64,000 nt of DNA from Cytospora piceicola (GCA_023375675.1 JALQBC010000004.1:1488001-1552000), one strand, 5' to 3'; counted from the stretch's first letter, positions 21,561 through 34,050 are shown. The notes: generated by a model from the letters alone, not told the origin. Made by a program: numbers and translations.

Positions 21561-22230
21561 CCTAAGTGGCGGTGACTAGCCGAGATACAGAATATAAAGA
21601 ACAATTTCCTCCTCTGCTTATTGACCATCTCAGGCTACTAGGACAACAGGCTGACTGACAATGACACGGATGTTCTATGCGAATATTGACCTGACTGTGA
21701 CTGAAATCAGAAGTGGGCTTTTCTCCTGACAATAAGCACTGGAGAGGATATCCTAAATCCTGTCTGTTGTGACTTACAATCCCTTTTATCATAATATTGC
21801 CACTCACTGTGTCTCTTAAGAATTCTCGGCTTCGTAATTAGACTGGACACATTTGAACAATGACCAAACAAATCGACCGATTCATCATCGTATCAAAGAA
21901 AGGTAGTCAAGCTTCTAGTCAATCCACCTTCAATCGCATTTCGCCCTCTCGAGCTGTCGTTGGATCTATCTGCCTGTATCTCTCTATCGGAAAATGGCAT
22001 TTCATCCAGCCCTATCCATGCATGCATGCAAAGTACTTCCAATTCTTTTGGGTATATGGTACAAGGGACTTTTTCCCGTCCCAGAGATGTTCGAACCTGT
22101 TTTCCCCTTCCTCACCAAGCCATCCTTGTAATCAAGACGCGCCGGTGAACTAAAGTTACTCACAGATTCATCTCAAATCGTGCAAAATCCACCTGCTGTG
22201 CAATCGCATGGAAGTAGAAAGCCTGCCTGC

Positions 22231-24854
22231 TCACAGCTCATCCCGCACGTGGCCGGCGGGGCCGCTCAGGTCCTCCATGGCCATGATCTTGACGACCAGG
22301 CTGGTCCAGCCCGTGAAGTGCTGCGTGCGCTGGCCCGCTCCCGTCTCGGGGTTGTACTGCTCCCAGGCGAAGCCCGTCTCCGCCCAGCTCTTGTAGACGG
22401 TGTCGACGAGGTTCTTGCGCAGGCGCGAGTACAGGTCCTTGGCCTTGGCCTGGTGTGGGCCGCCTTGGGTTGCAACATTCTTTGGCAGTGGTCAGCAGAT
22501 GCTGGGTATAAATGCGGTGAAAGGGCTTCAAGAGGACAAGGAGGTATCACTCACGTAGAGCTGGGTCACAGCCATGTAGTTGATGTTGATCCACACGGGG
22601 CTGCGCCAGTAGTTCTCGTCTGTGCCGTAGAACTCAGATTGCTTGCTCAGACTACGGATCCCGTGAGGGCTCCACAGCTCGTCCTCGTCGCCGATGAGAT
22701 CGAGGATCTTGCCCAGCTTGGGGTTGTCAGGCTTCATTAATCCCGTCAGGAATGGGAACAGAGAGATGTATCCCTTGTGGCAGACCAGCTGGTTTTCCTC
22801 GTAGTCGTCGATAGTGGCGTCGCAGTAGCAACCCTCCTTCTCGGACCAGTGAAGGTCGTCCAGGTTGTGCTCGATGGCGTTGAGGATCTTCTTATACTCC
22901 TCGGCATCCTCGGCCATGCCAATGGTCTCGGCAACGTTGATGAGGGACTTGGTCATCAATCCCACCCAACTCATGAGGTCGACATGCAGCTCAGCGGGGT
23001 GGGGAGGCTGTGGGCGAGGGTAATCATCGAGACCACTGGTCAGGATGTGTCGAGGGGTTCTTCCCCGCCAGCGGTAAGCCTCCTTGGTCGAGTAGGCCTC
23101 GCGGTCGTACGACTTGATGTCGCCGTTCTGGGTCTTCTTGAACCAGAAGAACTGTCGGCGAAGCAAGGGGTACAGTTGGCTGAGGTAGTCCAGGCCCACG
23201 CTTGGGTTGTCCAGAAGAGCGGTACCGAGGACATCCTCCTTGGAAAGAGTCTCCTTTTTGGAGGCTGTACCGTTGGCGACCTTCTTGAGCTTGTTGATGA
23301 ACTCGTCGATGACGAGGAAGAGCGTGGGTGGGTTGGCGTAGTGAGGGTACTGGACCTGGAACTCCTCAGGGACCTTGGTCCTAGCCTCATCACCCAAGAT
23401 CATCTCTCGAGCAATCCATCCGTCTTCGTCCATGAGGCTGTACCAGCTCTTGATGATCTCCAGGGTCAAGTCCATATCCCAGTCTGCGATAGGCATGAGG
23501 TGGAAGCCCTCATCCCACAGGAAGCCACGTGGGAAGAATGGTCTCGATGGGATACTGGAGAACAGTTCATATGGACCCTCCTGCCTCTGCTGCTTTCGAG
23601 CCCTCGCTTCAGCGGCGGCGTCCCAGAAGCCTTCGTCATCCTCCTCATACTCTGGGGCGTAGGAACGGTCGGTTACATGCTGGCCATAGAAGTAGCCAAT
23701 GCCTCCAATCAAGTTGGAGAACATGCTCTTACCGAACTTGATGTAGTTGTCGGCATTGAAAGGGGCCTGAGGAGCGAAGACACTAGAGAAGCGATCACCA
23801 AAGGACTCGGTGGTGCCCTGGATCTCCCTTGTGAGGTCCTCACTGGTCAACTCCTTGCCTGCAGACGTGCTGGAGAAGAGAATGTCGAACTCGAAGGGGC
23901 CCTCAAAGATCTTCTGGATAAGGTGGCCATTGCCAGCACCAGGCCTGTTGGGGAGAGCATAGGTGTGGTGTGGCAGCGGAGGCGCCTCCTTGTCAATGGA
24001 ACCCTGCTCCATCTTCTTGGAGATGTGGTCACTGAAAGCACGAAGCGCAATAGACTTGCCCTGCCAGATGAACTCGGGTGGGACCAGGAAGGATTGAACC
24101 ACAGTCTTTGTGAAGTCCTGGATCTCGTCGATGTCAGAGCGATCTTGAGGGTGCTCACCGGTACCTTCAGTGATAACTATCTTGAAGTCGCCGAGCTCTT
24201 CAGACTTGCCATTGAGAGTAACATCTCGAGCAAAGCCATTGTCCAGGCCATTGGGTTGCACGGCGAGTTCGTTACCCAAGCCATCATGTGAGACATAGAG
24301 GAGGATCTGGGTCTTGATGTCGTCGGGGACATTGGAACGGGGCACACCCTTGATTCTGGCCGCCCAGCTGCCGCCATTGGCACCACCGGGGACCTTGACG
24401 AAAGAGGTGGTGAGGTCGATACCGTTTCCATCATCGTGGATGGTTTGCACACCGCCCCTGCGGGTGTCATACTCGTCCCAGCCATAGCCAGCCATGCCTT
24501 GGTGTTGCTCACAAGTGAAGCGGAGGTCTATAAGGATCGAATCAGTATATAATCCAGTTATGTGAGAATGAAATTCAGACAGAGAGGAATTGCACATGAC
24601 TAACTGTCCCTTGGGCCAGAGTAGGTGTCTACGTTTGACCACATCAAACCGGTCATTAAACTGTGAGGAAGTCGCGGGCGGACGCCGAAGTAGAGGTTCG
24701 GACGGTAGGGACCCCAGAGCAGGCTGTCGTTATTCATCCTGGCAATTTCGGTGTTGAGGATAGCCTCATCCTTAACGTCAGCGGCAGCGAAGCCAAACAA
24801 GAGGTGAGACAGCAAGAAGCCGACCACGACGGTCAGCTGGCGAAAAGTCGCCAT
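22231..24854 (-). CDS. CWH41: Mannosyl-oligosaccharide glucosidase (glucosidase I, GH63)
   Basis: Exons are 24605-24854, 22555-24527 and 22231-22479 on the minus strand, 823 residues. The enzyme removes the outermost glucose from Glc3Man9GlcNAc2 on new glycoproteins in the ER, the first trimming step of N-glycosylation. Residues 1-26 form a hydrophobic signal/anchor (VVVGFLLSHLLFGFAAA). Conserved parts are LLWGPYRPNLYFGVRPR, GMAGYGWDEYD, PSRPFFPRGFLWDEGFHL and AELHVDLMSWVG. The Glu and Asp in ELHVD have the four-residue spacing described for the yeast catalytic pair. The C-terminus (SWAETGFAWEQYNPETG, QHFTGWTSLVVKIM) is recovered only by splicing the last intron. Introns are 77 and 75 nt with standard signals. 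The start is the ATG just before the hydrophobic segment; an upstream in-frame ATG at 24908 would bury it. Symbol by yeast homology. Confidence 0.95.
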
Positions 24855-25742
24855 CTTGGTTTTTGAGGTTGTCGTCGATAGACCGATCGATGCGGTCCAC
24901 GCTGCCAAGGTTTGCCGCGAAATAGATGCAGCAATAGCCTGATGTTGCGAGAAAGGAAGAACGAATGTTGGGAGGAACGACGGCCTGTGGTCAAAATGTT
25001 TCCAGAGGCAGCACCTACTTGAGTGAGTGCCTGGGTAAGTAAGTAAGTATGTACAAAGTATGTACGTAAATGGTAAATCGACGGCAGAAGCTCCAGGTGT
25101 TCTTTATCGGCGACGTCGTGCTGCAGTCTGGCAGCTGCAGGGTACCTGAGTAGGTAATACAGGGTGTCGATTAGTGACCAGGGTGCTGACGTGGGGTGCC
25201 CCACACAGACAGAGCCTCTATAGCCTCTATATACGTACTATGATTGTACTGTGTTGGCCCCTGTAAGAAGAGAGCTCCCCCGGCGCTAGCTTCTTTGGGC
25301 AGTGAGCTCAACCACTTCACCTGGCCGGCCATCTTGTCTGTTCTGTTGTGTGCAGTGTGCTCACTCACCTTGGAACATCTTACCTCCTCCACCATATAGT
25401 CAGTCTACTATGTAAATCTGAACAGCCCTTTAATTCACGCCATCTTGTCCAGTAACAGCCATTAGTTGCAAAGGCCATATTGTTTCTTACACTCAGTATT
25501 CCGATATCTATATATATCTCTATATATATATTCTTCCCTCTCAAACATCATTACTATATTACTCACCATGGCGGGTTGTCATGCTATTCATACAGGAGAC
25601 ATGAAATCAAAGGTATATGATAATAATACATGGATGGATATCATGAAGTCATGAAGTCGTGAACAGAACCTCCAGAACCTCAGTATCCAGCAGATCCACA
25701 AAGGAAAAGGAAGAAAAAAAAAACACCCCATCGCTCCTACTT
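24855..25742. other. Promoter of the glucosidase I gene and intergenic sequence
   Basis: This holds AAGT repeats near 25036-25046, a TATA-rich run at 25505-25530, and the 3' flank of the next minus-strand gene. No gene recognised. Confidence 0.5.
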
Positions 25743-28691
25743 TCAAGTCCTCAATACCAACCTCCTCTCCGGCGAGATCAGGAACCCGTCCTCATCATAC
25801 AGCCCCAGACTCTCCTCACTCCTATTCCTCTCTCCCGCCGTTCCTTGCCCTTGAACTCGTTCATGCCGCCTATTCCGCACTGGTGTCCCTAGAGCTACCC
25901 CCGGCCTCGCCATACCGCCATCATCGACATCCATCCTCAGCCTCTTCGGCCCCTGACGGCCATCATTCTCCTGGTCTCGTGGGCCCCTACGTCCGGTACC
26001 CTTCGGCGGGCTGCCGACCGCCAGGTAGTTCCTCGCCGCCGCGCCCTTCCGGGGCGGGCTCACGACTTCCGGCCTGGCAGTGGCCGTCGAGTCGTCGCTG
26101 TACCCGCTCGCCGCCGCGCTGACCTGGCTGTTCATCCTCCGCAGCTCGGCGACCGTGGACGACACCTCCAGGTTCCTGCTGCTGCCGCCCTGCTCCGGCG
26201 GTACCATCCGCACCGTCGCCGTCGCCGTGGCCGCGGGCTGCCCCGCCCGGATGTCCTGGCTCAGCAACGCGTTGAGCTCGTCCAGCGCCTCCATCTTCTC
26301 CCTCTCGTAGGCCCCCTGGTCCTGGTCCTGGTCCGAGTAGCACGACGACGACGCCGTCGTGTCGCCAGACATCTTGCGCACCTCCCCCGCCGCGCGGCGC
26401 CGGGACCCCGCCGCCGGCGTGACGGACGAGGGGCCCGGGTCCATCTGGGCGTACAGGTCGTACACGCTCGACAGCCTCGTGCTGCTCGCCAGCGCGGGGC
26501 TCGGGGGCGCCATGTCCGGCGACTCCTCCCTGCCCCGGAGCTGGAGCCCGTGGACGAGGTCCGGCGGGCTATCCAGCCGGCGGGGGGCGCCGCCCGGCCG
26601 CCGGGGCGTGGGGCTGTCCCCGTCGGCGCTGGGGCTCGTGAGGGACAGGTTCGGGATCGCCATGCGGGTGGGTGTGCTACGGCCGGGCGACGACCTCTTG
26701 TGGATGTCGTCGGACGGGCTGTCCCACGAGGCCGGCGCTGGCAGATGGACTGCCGCGGGATGGTGGTCCCTCTGGGGTTGAGGGCTCCTCGTTCTGATCG
26801 CACGCTCGGGGACACGGGTCGGAGATGGCTCAGGCGATCTCGAGTTCCCAGAAATGAGCGACAGCGGGCTCTGCGCTATCGTGAACAACGTCTCCCCGCT
26901 TGTCTGCCTGCTTCGTTGTCGGTCCAGGGCGCCGTGGGCGCCGCGGCTGGCTGGATACACGCCTCGGCTGCGTGGCCCCGCACCGTTGCCTGCTGGGGCA
27001 GTGTCGCCCGTGGCCACGAATGGATCGCTTGCAAGACCGGCAATCTTGGTCATGTCGGCCGGTATGCTGCTGCCCGGCGCCGTCGTGTTCGGCGTCATCC
27101 CACTGGCCATCGAGTTCTCCTCGCTGATATCCGACAGCGACGACGCAACACTGCTCGTGAACGATGCCGCTCTGGAGAGCTTCCTCTTGTGCGGTGATAG
27201 CTGCTGCTGCTGCGGCTTCGACCGGCTCGGGCTCGTCAGGCCATGGTACAGCAGCCCGGGACTCCCGTCGCCGACCATGCTGTCCGCCTCCGAGAGGACC
27301 GAGGCGTCCGACGTCTGGCGATTGTGCGCAGATGCGACCCCGGCAGAGCCGGACAAGGGCCTGGGCGGCTTCGGGGGGCTGGGCGTTCGCGGCGCAGAGC
27401 CCACCAACGTCGCAGTCGACCCGTCCGGCCCAGCTGCTACTGCTGCTGCTGATGCTGCTGCTGCCCCCGCCGCCGTGTTCTTGGGCGGGCTCGTGCTCAG
27501 CCTGCTCCTCCTCGCCGACCCCGTCGCCGTCCCCTCCTGCAACCTCATCTCCGTGCCCTTCAGGATGACCGAGAGCGTCGACCCCGTCGAGCTCAGGCGC
27601 CCCACTCTGGGCCTGGTCGCGTCCGTGTCGAGCTCGACCCCTCCCCCCGGCTTCGTGCGCAGCGAGTTGGTGCTCCTGACGGGCTCGTCCGTGTCCTCGT
27701 ACTTGTAGTAGCTCAGGCCCCTGTAGCTCGCGACGACCTCCCCGACCGACCTCGCGCCGGCCCACCCGCCCGCGCGGCTCGCGACCACGGAGGCGCGGTC
27801 GGCCACCAACAAGGCCTGCCTGGGCGGCTTCGGCAGCGGTCGCGGCGGCGGGGGCGGCGGCGGTGGTGGCAGCAGCTCGGGCACGTGGCCGTGGTAGTCC
27901 TTGTAGTTGAACATGGAGACGCTGTCGTGCGCGCCACCCCCCTCCGACTGCTCCTCGATCCCCTCAAAGGTCGGCACCCTGGGCAGCGTGGGGCTCAGCG
28001 TCTTCAGGGGCCACGACTCCCTGAGCGACCTCCGCCACGACTTCACGGTGGCCTTGCCGCCGCCGCCGCCGGCGGTGGCCGGCTGGTCAGCGTCAGACGT
28101 CATCCTCGGCCCGTGCAGCGTGTCCTCGTCGACCCAGGCGTTCGACATCCTCCTCGGGAGGCCGTGGTGGCCACCGGCGCCGCTCCCGCGCTTGGCATTG
28201 TTGCTGATGTACCCTCCCCCTCCCCCCCAATGTCCCGCGAAGGGGTTGAGGCTCCCGCGCCGCCCGAGGAAGCCCGGCATCGCGAGCGCGCTGACCTTGC
28301 GCACGGGGGAGATCTCGCGGAACCCGATCTCGCCGTCGCCCTCGTCGCCGTCGCCGCCCTCGCCGCCGACGCCGTAGTACCCGGCGAGGGTGGAGGGCCT
28401 CCGCTTCCTCAGCCTTCCCCTCGCCCTCTTCCCACCCGCCTCGTCGTGACTGCTACCCCCGTCCGAGGCCCTCTCCGACATGCCGTGGAGGACGACCAGC
28501 TTCCCGCTGTCGCCCCCGCGGCGGCGGCGGCAGGCGCACAGGCAGCAGAGACCGATGGCCAGGGCGACGAGTCCGGTGCCGACGACGACGATGATGATGA
28601 GTGCCCACAGGGGGGGGACCGCCGTGGCGCGCTGCGCCGTCTCCCCCACACCGGCCTGGAGCCCGCCGGCTAGGGCTCCGACGTCCACCAT
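25743..28691 (-). CDS. Single-pass membrane protein with long disordered cytosolic tail
   Basis: An intronless frame of 982 residues. A short N-terminus (about 1-28) is followed by one membrane segment at about 29-54 (LWALIIIVVVGTGLVALAIG, then CCLCAC) and then the stop-transfer run RRRR. That suggests a type III or signal-anchored topology with the long C-terminal part in the cytosol, and the juxtamembrane cysteines could be palmitoylated. The remaining 920 residues are low complexity: Ser/Pro/Arg-rich, with a proline run (LPPPPPPPPPPRPLPKPPRQ region at about 280) suited to SH3 or WW partners, and many SP and RxxS sites. The last 25 residues (SEESLGLYDEDGFLISPERR) look more ordered and may be the conserved part. 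I do not recognise the family. Sensor-like or polarity-scaffold roles would fit this architecture but are only inference. Confidence 0.82.
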   Translation of the reverse strand: MVDVGALAGGLQAGVGETAQRATAVPPLWALIIIVVVGTGLVALAIGLCCLCACRRRRGGDSGKLVVLHGMSERASDGGSSHDEAGGKRARGRLRKRRPSTLAGYYGVGGEGGDGDEGDGEIGFREISPVRKVSALAMPGFLGRRGSLNPFAGHWGGGGGYISNNAKRGSGAGGHHGLPRRMSNAWVDEDTLHGPRMTSDADQPATAGGGGGKATVKSWRRSLRESWPLKTLSPTLPRVPTFEGIEEQSEGGGAHDSVSMFNYKDYHGHVPELLPPPPPPPPPRPLPKPPRQALLVADRASVVASRAGGWAGARSVGEVVASYRGLSYYKYEDTDEPVRSTNSLRTKPGGGVELDTDATRPRVGRLSSTGSTLSVILKGTEMRLQEGTATGSARRSRLSTSPPKNTAAGAAAASAAAVAAGPDGSTATLVGSAPRTPSPPKPPRPLSGSAGVASAHNRQTSDASVLSEADSMVGDGSPGLLYHGLTSPSRSKPQQQQLSPHKRKLSRAASFTSSVASSLSDISEENSMASGMTPNTTAPGSSIPADMTKIAGLASDPFVATGDTAPAGNGAGPRSRGVYPASRGAHGALDRQRSRQTSGETLFTIAQSPLSLISGNSRSPEPSPTRVPERAIRTRSPQPQRDHHPAAVHLPAPASWDSPSDDIHKRSSPGRSTPTRMAIPNLSLTSPSADGDSPTPRRPGGAPRRLDSPPDLVHGLQLRGREESPDMAPPSPALASSTRLSSVYDLYAQMDPGPSSVTPAAGSRRRAAGEVRKMSGDTTASSSCYSDQDQDQGAYEREKMEALDELNALLSQDIRAGQPAATATATVRMVPPEQGGSSRNLEVSSTVAELRRMNSQVSAAASGYSDDSTATARPEVVSPPRKGAAARNYLAVGSPPKGTGRRGPRDQENDGRQGPKRLRMDVDDGGMARPGVALGTPVRNRRHERVQGQGTAGERNRSEESLGLYDEDGFLISPERRLVLRT

Positions 28692-29948
28692 GGTGCTTTG
28701 TCTTTTTTTTTTGTTGGTCCTTTCCTCCGTTTACTTGTATTCCACTTTTGAAAAGATGTCTCTGTAGGATTGTACTTTTGGGGGCCGTGTGGGCGTGGGC
28801 CATCTAGGGGGCCATCCCGGGGGAAAGCGATAATGGTAAGCAACACAACAAGTTCAACAGGAGTATATGTGTATTGTTGTCTTTGGTTCTTTTTTCTCGG
28901 ATAACTCGATGAATGAATGAATGAATGGAAGTTTGCACGGGTTGGAAAACGAGAAAGGATGGGAGGGATGGCATCATGAAGACAGGCTCAATAGTATTTG
29001 TCGCCATGTCATGGCAAATGGCTTTTCTGCCTGGAATGAAGTTGCTAGAGGTAACACCATTCCAGTGCTGAGACACTCAAAGCCTACTAAACGACCATTT
29101 CCCAGGCTCCAGAACATGGCTGACCACCATGTCACTGCAGAAAAGTCCCGAGTTCTTCAAGTCAAGTAAAGCAGATCAAGCTGACTGTTCCTCGTTCTAC
29201 GTAACCACCCATTATCACGACCATTACCAGCCACCACATCATATCAAAATATGCAGTCACTTGATCTGAGAAAGGTTCATCAAATAGCTTGAATGCAACT
29301 TTTGTTGATCTACCCAGGGAAGAAGAATCGAATGGTGCTATCCCATAGACTCAGTGATAAATCAAAGGTATCGAGGTATCTCATGAAGTCGTTGTGCAAT
29401 GCGAAAAATGCTACCTGACCGTCGATGATCTTCCCTTCCATGATGCTCATCGTCGTGACCAACGCCATGTGTGAAAGACTCGGAATCCACCCTCTCCCTT
29501 GTGCTTTTTTCTTGGTTCCTGGTCTCGCAGTGCATGGGCTCGCAATCAATGCTAGTCCCACTCAAGGCGGCCCGTCTACCATTTCTTATTCTGTGGATGT
29601 TGTTTTGGTGCCGGTGAAACGACTCTCATCGAAACTTGCCATTGATAGATCCCTAACGGAAAAAAACAAATCTGCCTACCATTGATCCCTCGCAAAAGTC
29701 CCTTGATGTCTGCCTGAGCCATCTAGCCCAGCTCGGCTTGGAGCTTCTTCAACGGCTAATCAAACAAGAAATCAGGTTCAAAAAAAAAGGGGGGGGGGGT
29801 TGAAAAGAATCGAAGCAAAACAAAAATCGGGGATCCATCATAGCGGCAGATTTGTGTACAGAATAAGTCCAAACGCTCCTCTTATGCAGTATGCAGTGAG
29901 ATCGCAAAATAGTCAGATATTGATCAGACTGGAAAAGTGTTGTTGCAC
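28692..29948. other. Intergenic: upstream of the membrane protein, downstream of DUF1996 gene
   Basis: It contains poly-T/A tracts, a GAAT repeat at 28909-28926 and a poly-G run near 29787-29799. No supported gene; the short frames are unrelated to known domains. Confidence 0.55.
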
Positions 29949-31689
29949 TCAGTGAGCGCGGCCGTGAACGTGACGGTGCTGGTGACCACCGCGGCGACGA
30001 ACAGCGGGCGCAGTGGGCTCTACGTAGACGGTCGTGGTGGTAGAATCAGTCACGTAGGTGATGACCTCCTCGTAGACGACCTCGTTGATTACGACGAGAC
30101 CCGCGGAGTTGGTGGTGGTGAAGGTAGACGTGGCGGTTGCGGTGGCAGAAGCATCGTCGGCAGAAGCAGCGGCGGTGACTCCACCAACGTCGGCCTTGAC
30201 GGCGACAGCGCTCGTAGTGGGGAGGCTGGTGGTGCTGCTAACACCGACGAAAGCATTGCCGGGGAGGTAGCTGCCATTGACCGACGCAGTTGAGCCAGCC
30301 GAGTAGGTGAGGGTAGGAAGGACGACGCTGGTGGTGGGCTGCGCAGGGTTGGCATCGGTAGCGGGACCTGGGCCCCAGGCAATGCCGACATCTCCGGGCA
30401 GGCTGCTCAATGGGCCCTCAAGGAGATCGTCGATGAGGTCGGAGGGAACGTCAAACTTGCACTCCTTCTGGGTCGCCTCATCCAGGATGGTGAACAGAGG
30501 GCAGTCCTCGATCTCACCCGAAAGGTTTGTGCAAGTGTCAACCGCATCCTGGAGAGTGAAGCTAGAAGTCTCATCCCAACCCATGATGAAGTCACCGTGG
30601 TAACCGAAGCCGAGAGGGTCACCGTTAGACATTACGAACAGGCCGTCCTTGTCGCTGAAGCCACCCATGTCCCAGATGGTCTCGAAGAAGAGACCGGGCA
30701 GACGGACAGGGTAGCCATCGGGGCATTCACCGTTCATGACCAGGTCAGGGTAGGCGACATGGCTCCTGTGGTTGTCCGAGTCCAGGTTGACACCGTCCCA
30801 GCACGTAGGGAACATGAGCTCAAAACGGATTCCGTCGGGGCAGTTGGAGTCAATGTAGTCCTTGGAGGGCATGAAGTGGCGGTACAGGGAACCCTCGGCA
30901 TCCTTAGTGTAATCGAGGCAGTTGAAACCAAGTGCGCGCTGGGCCAAGTCCGCCTGGTTAGTCTGACCCAAGCCAGCCCATTCGGACTTGGGAGGGTCGG
31001 GAGACTCGTAGTCACCATCGCCGACGGTGTAGTTGCGGCGAGTGGTGTCACCAGCAACCATTCGGAAACCCTGAGGGAAAGCCTGAATGGTCTGGTTGCC
31101 AGAGGGGGCAGCGTTGAGGAAGTAGTACCTGTTTAGTGACGTCAGTCCTGACCATGCACTGAAAGACGCGTAAAGCGAAGTCGCGTAGACGCGTATATTT
31201 ACGATATGAGCTCGCGTCTTGTCTGCCTGGCACCGTTCGACACAGTACAAAAGCAGACAATACCAGCGCAAGCAAACAAGGGTACAGGGTTCAAACTTAC
31301 GCAAGCATGCCACCAACGTTGCTGACCTTCTGGAACTCTCCAGTGGAGCTGTCCTTGAAGTAGGGAATAGGGCTCCAGTAGGCGGACTTGTCCTCGGTGA
31401 CAGCGCACGAAGTGCAGTTGGCATCGTTGAGAGACTCGTAGGTAGCAGTGTCGGCGAAGCCTGCGCATGATTCCATTAGCTTCGTCATTCATATGGCGAG
31501 TAGACATGTTGCAAACTTACCGCTGGATCCAAAGACCTCGTGAGCATGCGCAGCGATCTCGCCGGGGTTGACAATAGGGTCCAGACGAGCCTCTCCAGAG
31601 ACACCACGGCACTCCATACGCCAGAAGGCGGAGGCCTGGCCACCCAGGAGGGCGGCGCTGAGGAACGCAAGAATCTGCTTGTTGTTCAT
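29949..31689 (-). CDS. Secreted DUF1996-family protein
   Basis: Exons are 31521-31689, 31301-31460 and 29949-31128 on the minus strand, 502 residues. A signal peptide is evident (KQILAFLSAALLGGQASA, cleavage near 21). It is followed by FWRMECRGVSGEARLDPIVN and the family's His motif AAHAHEVFGSSGF. Further conserved blocks are YWSPIPYFKD, YYFLNAAPSGNQ, RFELMFPTCWDG, HVAYPDLVMNGECPDGYPVRLP and YHGDFIMGWD. Many cysteines fit a folded extracellular domain. From about residue 370 there is a Ser/Thr/Ala-rich, probably O-glycosylated tail that ends RRRGGHQHRHVHGRAH, a His-rich end with no GPI signal. DUF1996 proteins are fungal and secreted; their biochemical role is not firmly known to me. Introns (60 and 172 nt) have GTAAGT donors. 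It could act at the cell wall or on outside polymers. Confidence 0.9.
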
Positions 31690-33959
31690 GCTGACTGTAT
31701 TGAAGTTGACTTTCGAGTACGTTTGATAGGGCTGGTTGACGGTCAGTATTGTGTTTACCAACAGTTCGAAAAACTGAAGAAGGCAATCGAAAAATATATC
31801 CAAGGTCTCCAAGATTGAGGGCTGTGTGGAGGTTTCTAGTGTATGTGACGTGGGTAAACAAACCTGAGGTGCAGACAAAATCGCAGAAGCTGGCCTAAAC
31901 CACTCCAAAGATGAACTCCGATTTGGGGCAGAGAAATCTGAAGAATGACGGAAATACCAGTGACGACTGCGACTTTGTGCAACTAGGTGACAGTTTGGGT
32001 ATCGAAAAAGGGAGTCGATGCCTTGTGGTGAATGTGTATTGGTGGGTAGGTGGTTTCGTTCTTAGGGAAGTCGACGGCGTGAGTCTGTGCAAACAAGGCA
32101 AGACTCGCGGAACTGCCAGTTTGCCAGCTGGCAGCCACAAGAACACCACCAGAAACAGTGACTCGATGCCGGGCATGCAATGATGTAAACAGTCCACTTG
32201 GCTGTGAGAACATTGGAAGCTAAGAGGACTGAACTATCAAGTGCCTCTTCCCACTCAGTCACTTGAAGTGTGATACCATCACATGCGTATTTGAGTACAC
32301 ATGTAGTCACAGCAACAAGGCCACCAGGTCGCTTCGACTGCCCTTGGATATGGATTTGGATCCTCCACCCCTCCCTTGCCTCCCCAAAACTTTTGACTTC
32401 ACCACGACCGAGGGGGGTCGAGGAGTAGAATGAATTTTCCCCAGCCTTGTCAAAGGAGTCGAGTACTGACCTCGATAATGATGTGCCGACGATAACGACG
32501 ACGTGTATGGCTGAATCTGAGATGATCCCAGACAAATACAGCCTCCTGATTTTTCAAATCCCAACTTCTCACTTCCAACAGAGATACTGGATTGTCGTCG
32601 ATGCCTTTTGCTTCACGGGATTTCGAGTGTCGTATGGGGCGGTTTGCGATTTCTTCAACTTCCAAGAGAAGAGTGATGCGACCAAGACTTAGGATTGAAT
32701 GGGAAGAGTGGCCCAAGTAAGGAAAGTATGTAAACTGTTGGCGTTTGTCGAAAAAGAGTGTCACCGTGGGTTGTGGTTTGGTTTCGGTAGGGGATGTTTC
32801 AGGAGTTCAACCACGGAGGGAAAATGGGCAGAGAGGTTCCAAGAGAGTGTGAGTTACAAGGCCAACTAATTGTCCAGAAGCGAAAACAGGGAAGGAATGT
32901 AGTCTGGCAGTTCGAGGATGCCAAAGAGGTGTGAAGACGGGCGAGAAGGAGGGAAAGGGCGAAAGTCAGTCAAGGAGGGAAGGAGAGACACACTTTAGGA
33001 CTTTCTGGAGGCAAGAAACAACGGGGCTGACGGACGGGGGGATTTTCAAGCCATTTTTGGTGGTGGGGATAGAAAGAGATGAAGTCCGGTACATGTGGCA
33101 CTCAAACACCCCAGCGACCCTGGCTTGTTTGTACCGAGTTGTATTTGATCCACGATGCGTGGACCCATAAGCGCGGTAAAGCCAGGCACACTATGTACTA
33201 TAACCAGGGCAGGAAGTTTGCCGTGGCTCCGCTCTCAATTTACCGCCATGGGCAGTCCAGGTCGGACAGGAGGTAGGTAGCTACAGTACTTACTGTACAG
33301 AACGAAAGAAGGGACAGGACAGAGGGGTTTACCGTGTGTATGGATAATGCCCAATCAACCCCAGCCGTGCCTGGCCGTTTTCTTTGTTTGACGCCGTACC
33401 CATACATCGTGGGACCAAGCAGGCGGGGTGTTGTCTGTGTGCTGTGCGCGGTGCGCGGGACAGCCTAATGTCCCCTAGCAGCCGAGTCGTGGTGTCCAGT
33501 ACCAACCTAGGTAGGTAGTTTTGGTAGTCCAGGAGGTGGTTCAAAGCATTGAGGTGCCAGGTGCGGGAGAACCCTTTGAAGACAGGGGTGGCTGGTAGGG
33601 GGTGCTGGTAGGCTGGGACACGATACGTAGCCGCTAAGCCGCTCGGTTGTGCTGTGTTCCAGTTGTCTGAGGTGGGATCTACACTACTATGGTACATGCA
33701 GGGATCCGGTGTGGCGCCCCCTAATCGTAGTGTGTAAGTGTCAATGTATCGTTACCGCAATCGAGATGCCGTAAGTGACATGTAGCATGGTAGTCCTGGT
33801 CGTACAGACTCATCAACGATAAACGGCAGATCTCCTGCGGGTTTGCCTCTTCACCTTGGCTGCCCTTTGGGGACAGACCTGCTGTGGCGTAGAATATTAG
33901 AATATCTAGGTATTGTAGTACCTACCAGGCAAGTCTGCTAGTGTACGGACTCCTATTCT

Positions 33960-34050
33960 GTCAGACTGTGTATACCGAACACCTACCTAGGTACCTATGT
34001 AACCACCTCGGGTAGGTGTATGACAGGTAGGTAAGTAAGTACATACATCT
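33960..34050. repeat. TACCTAGG/GGTA repeat tract
   Basis: ACCTACCTAGGTACCTATG and GGTAGGTAAGTAAGTAC lie in one 90-bp stretch. The same self-complementary motif recurs at 35154-35190 and 54755-54906. Confidence 0.7.

Larger units (their letters stand above)
20404..22230. other. Intergenic between convergent genes, AT-rich, with degenerate repeats
   Basis: The gap is AT-rich from about 20700 to 21850. It contains an AACA microsatellite (21217-21241) and a 65-bp degenerate tandem repeat (21321-21560). Small frames such as 21860-22153 show no domain. It may be an old, partly mutated repeat. Confidence 0.55.

Noticed and set aside
22777..24291. 504-codon plus-strand frame opposite the glucosidase I gene
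   Set aside because: It is antisense to a conserved GH63 coding region and has no domain of its own.
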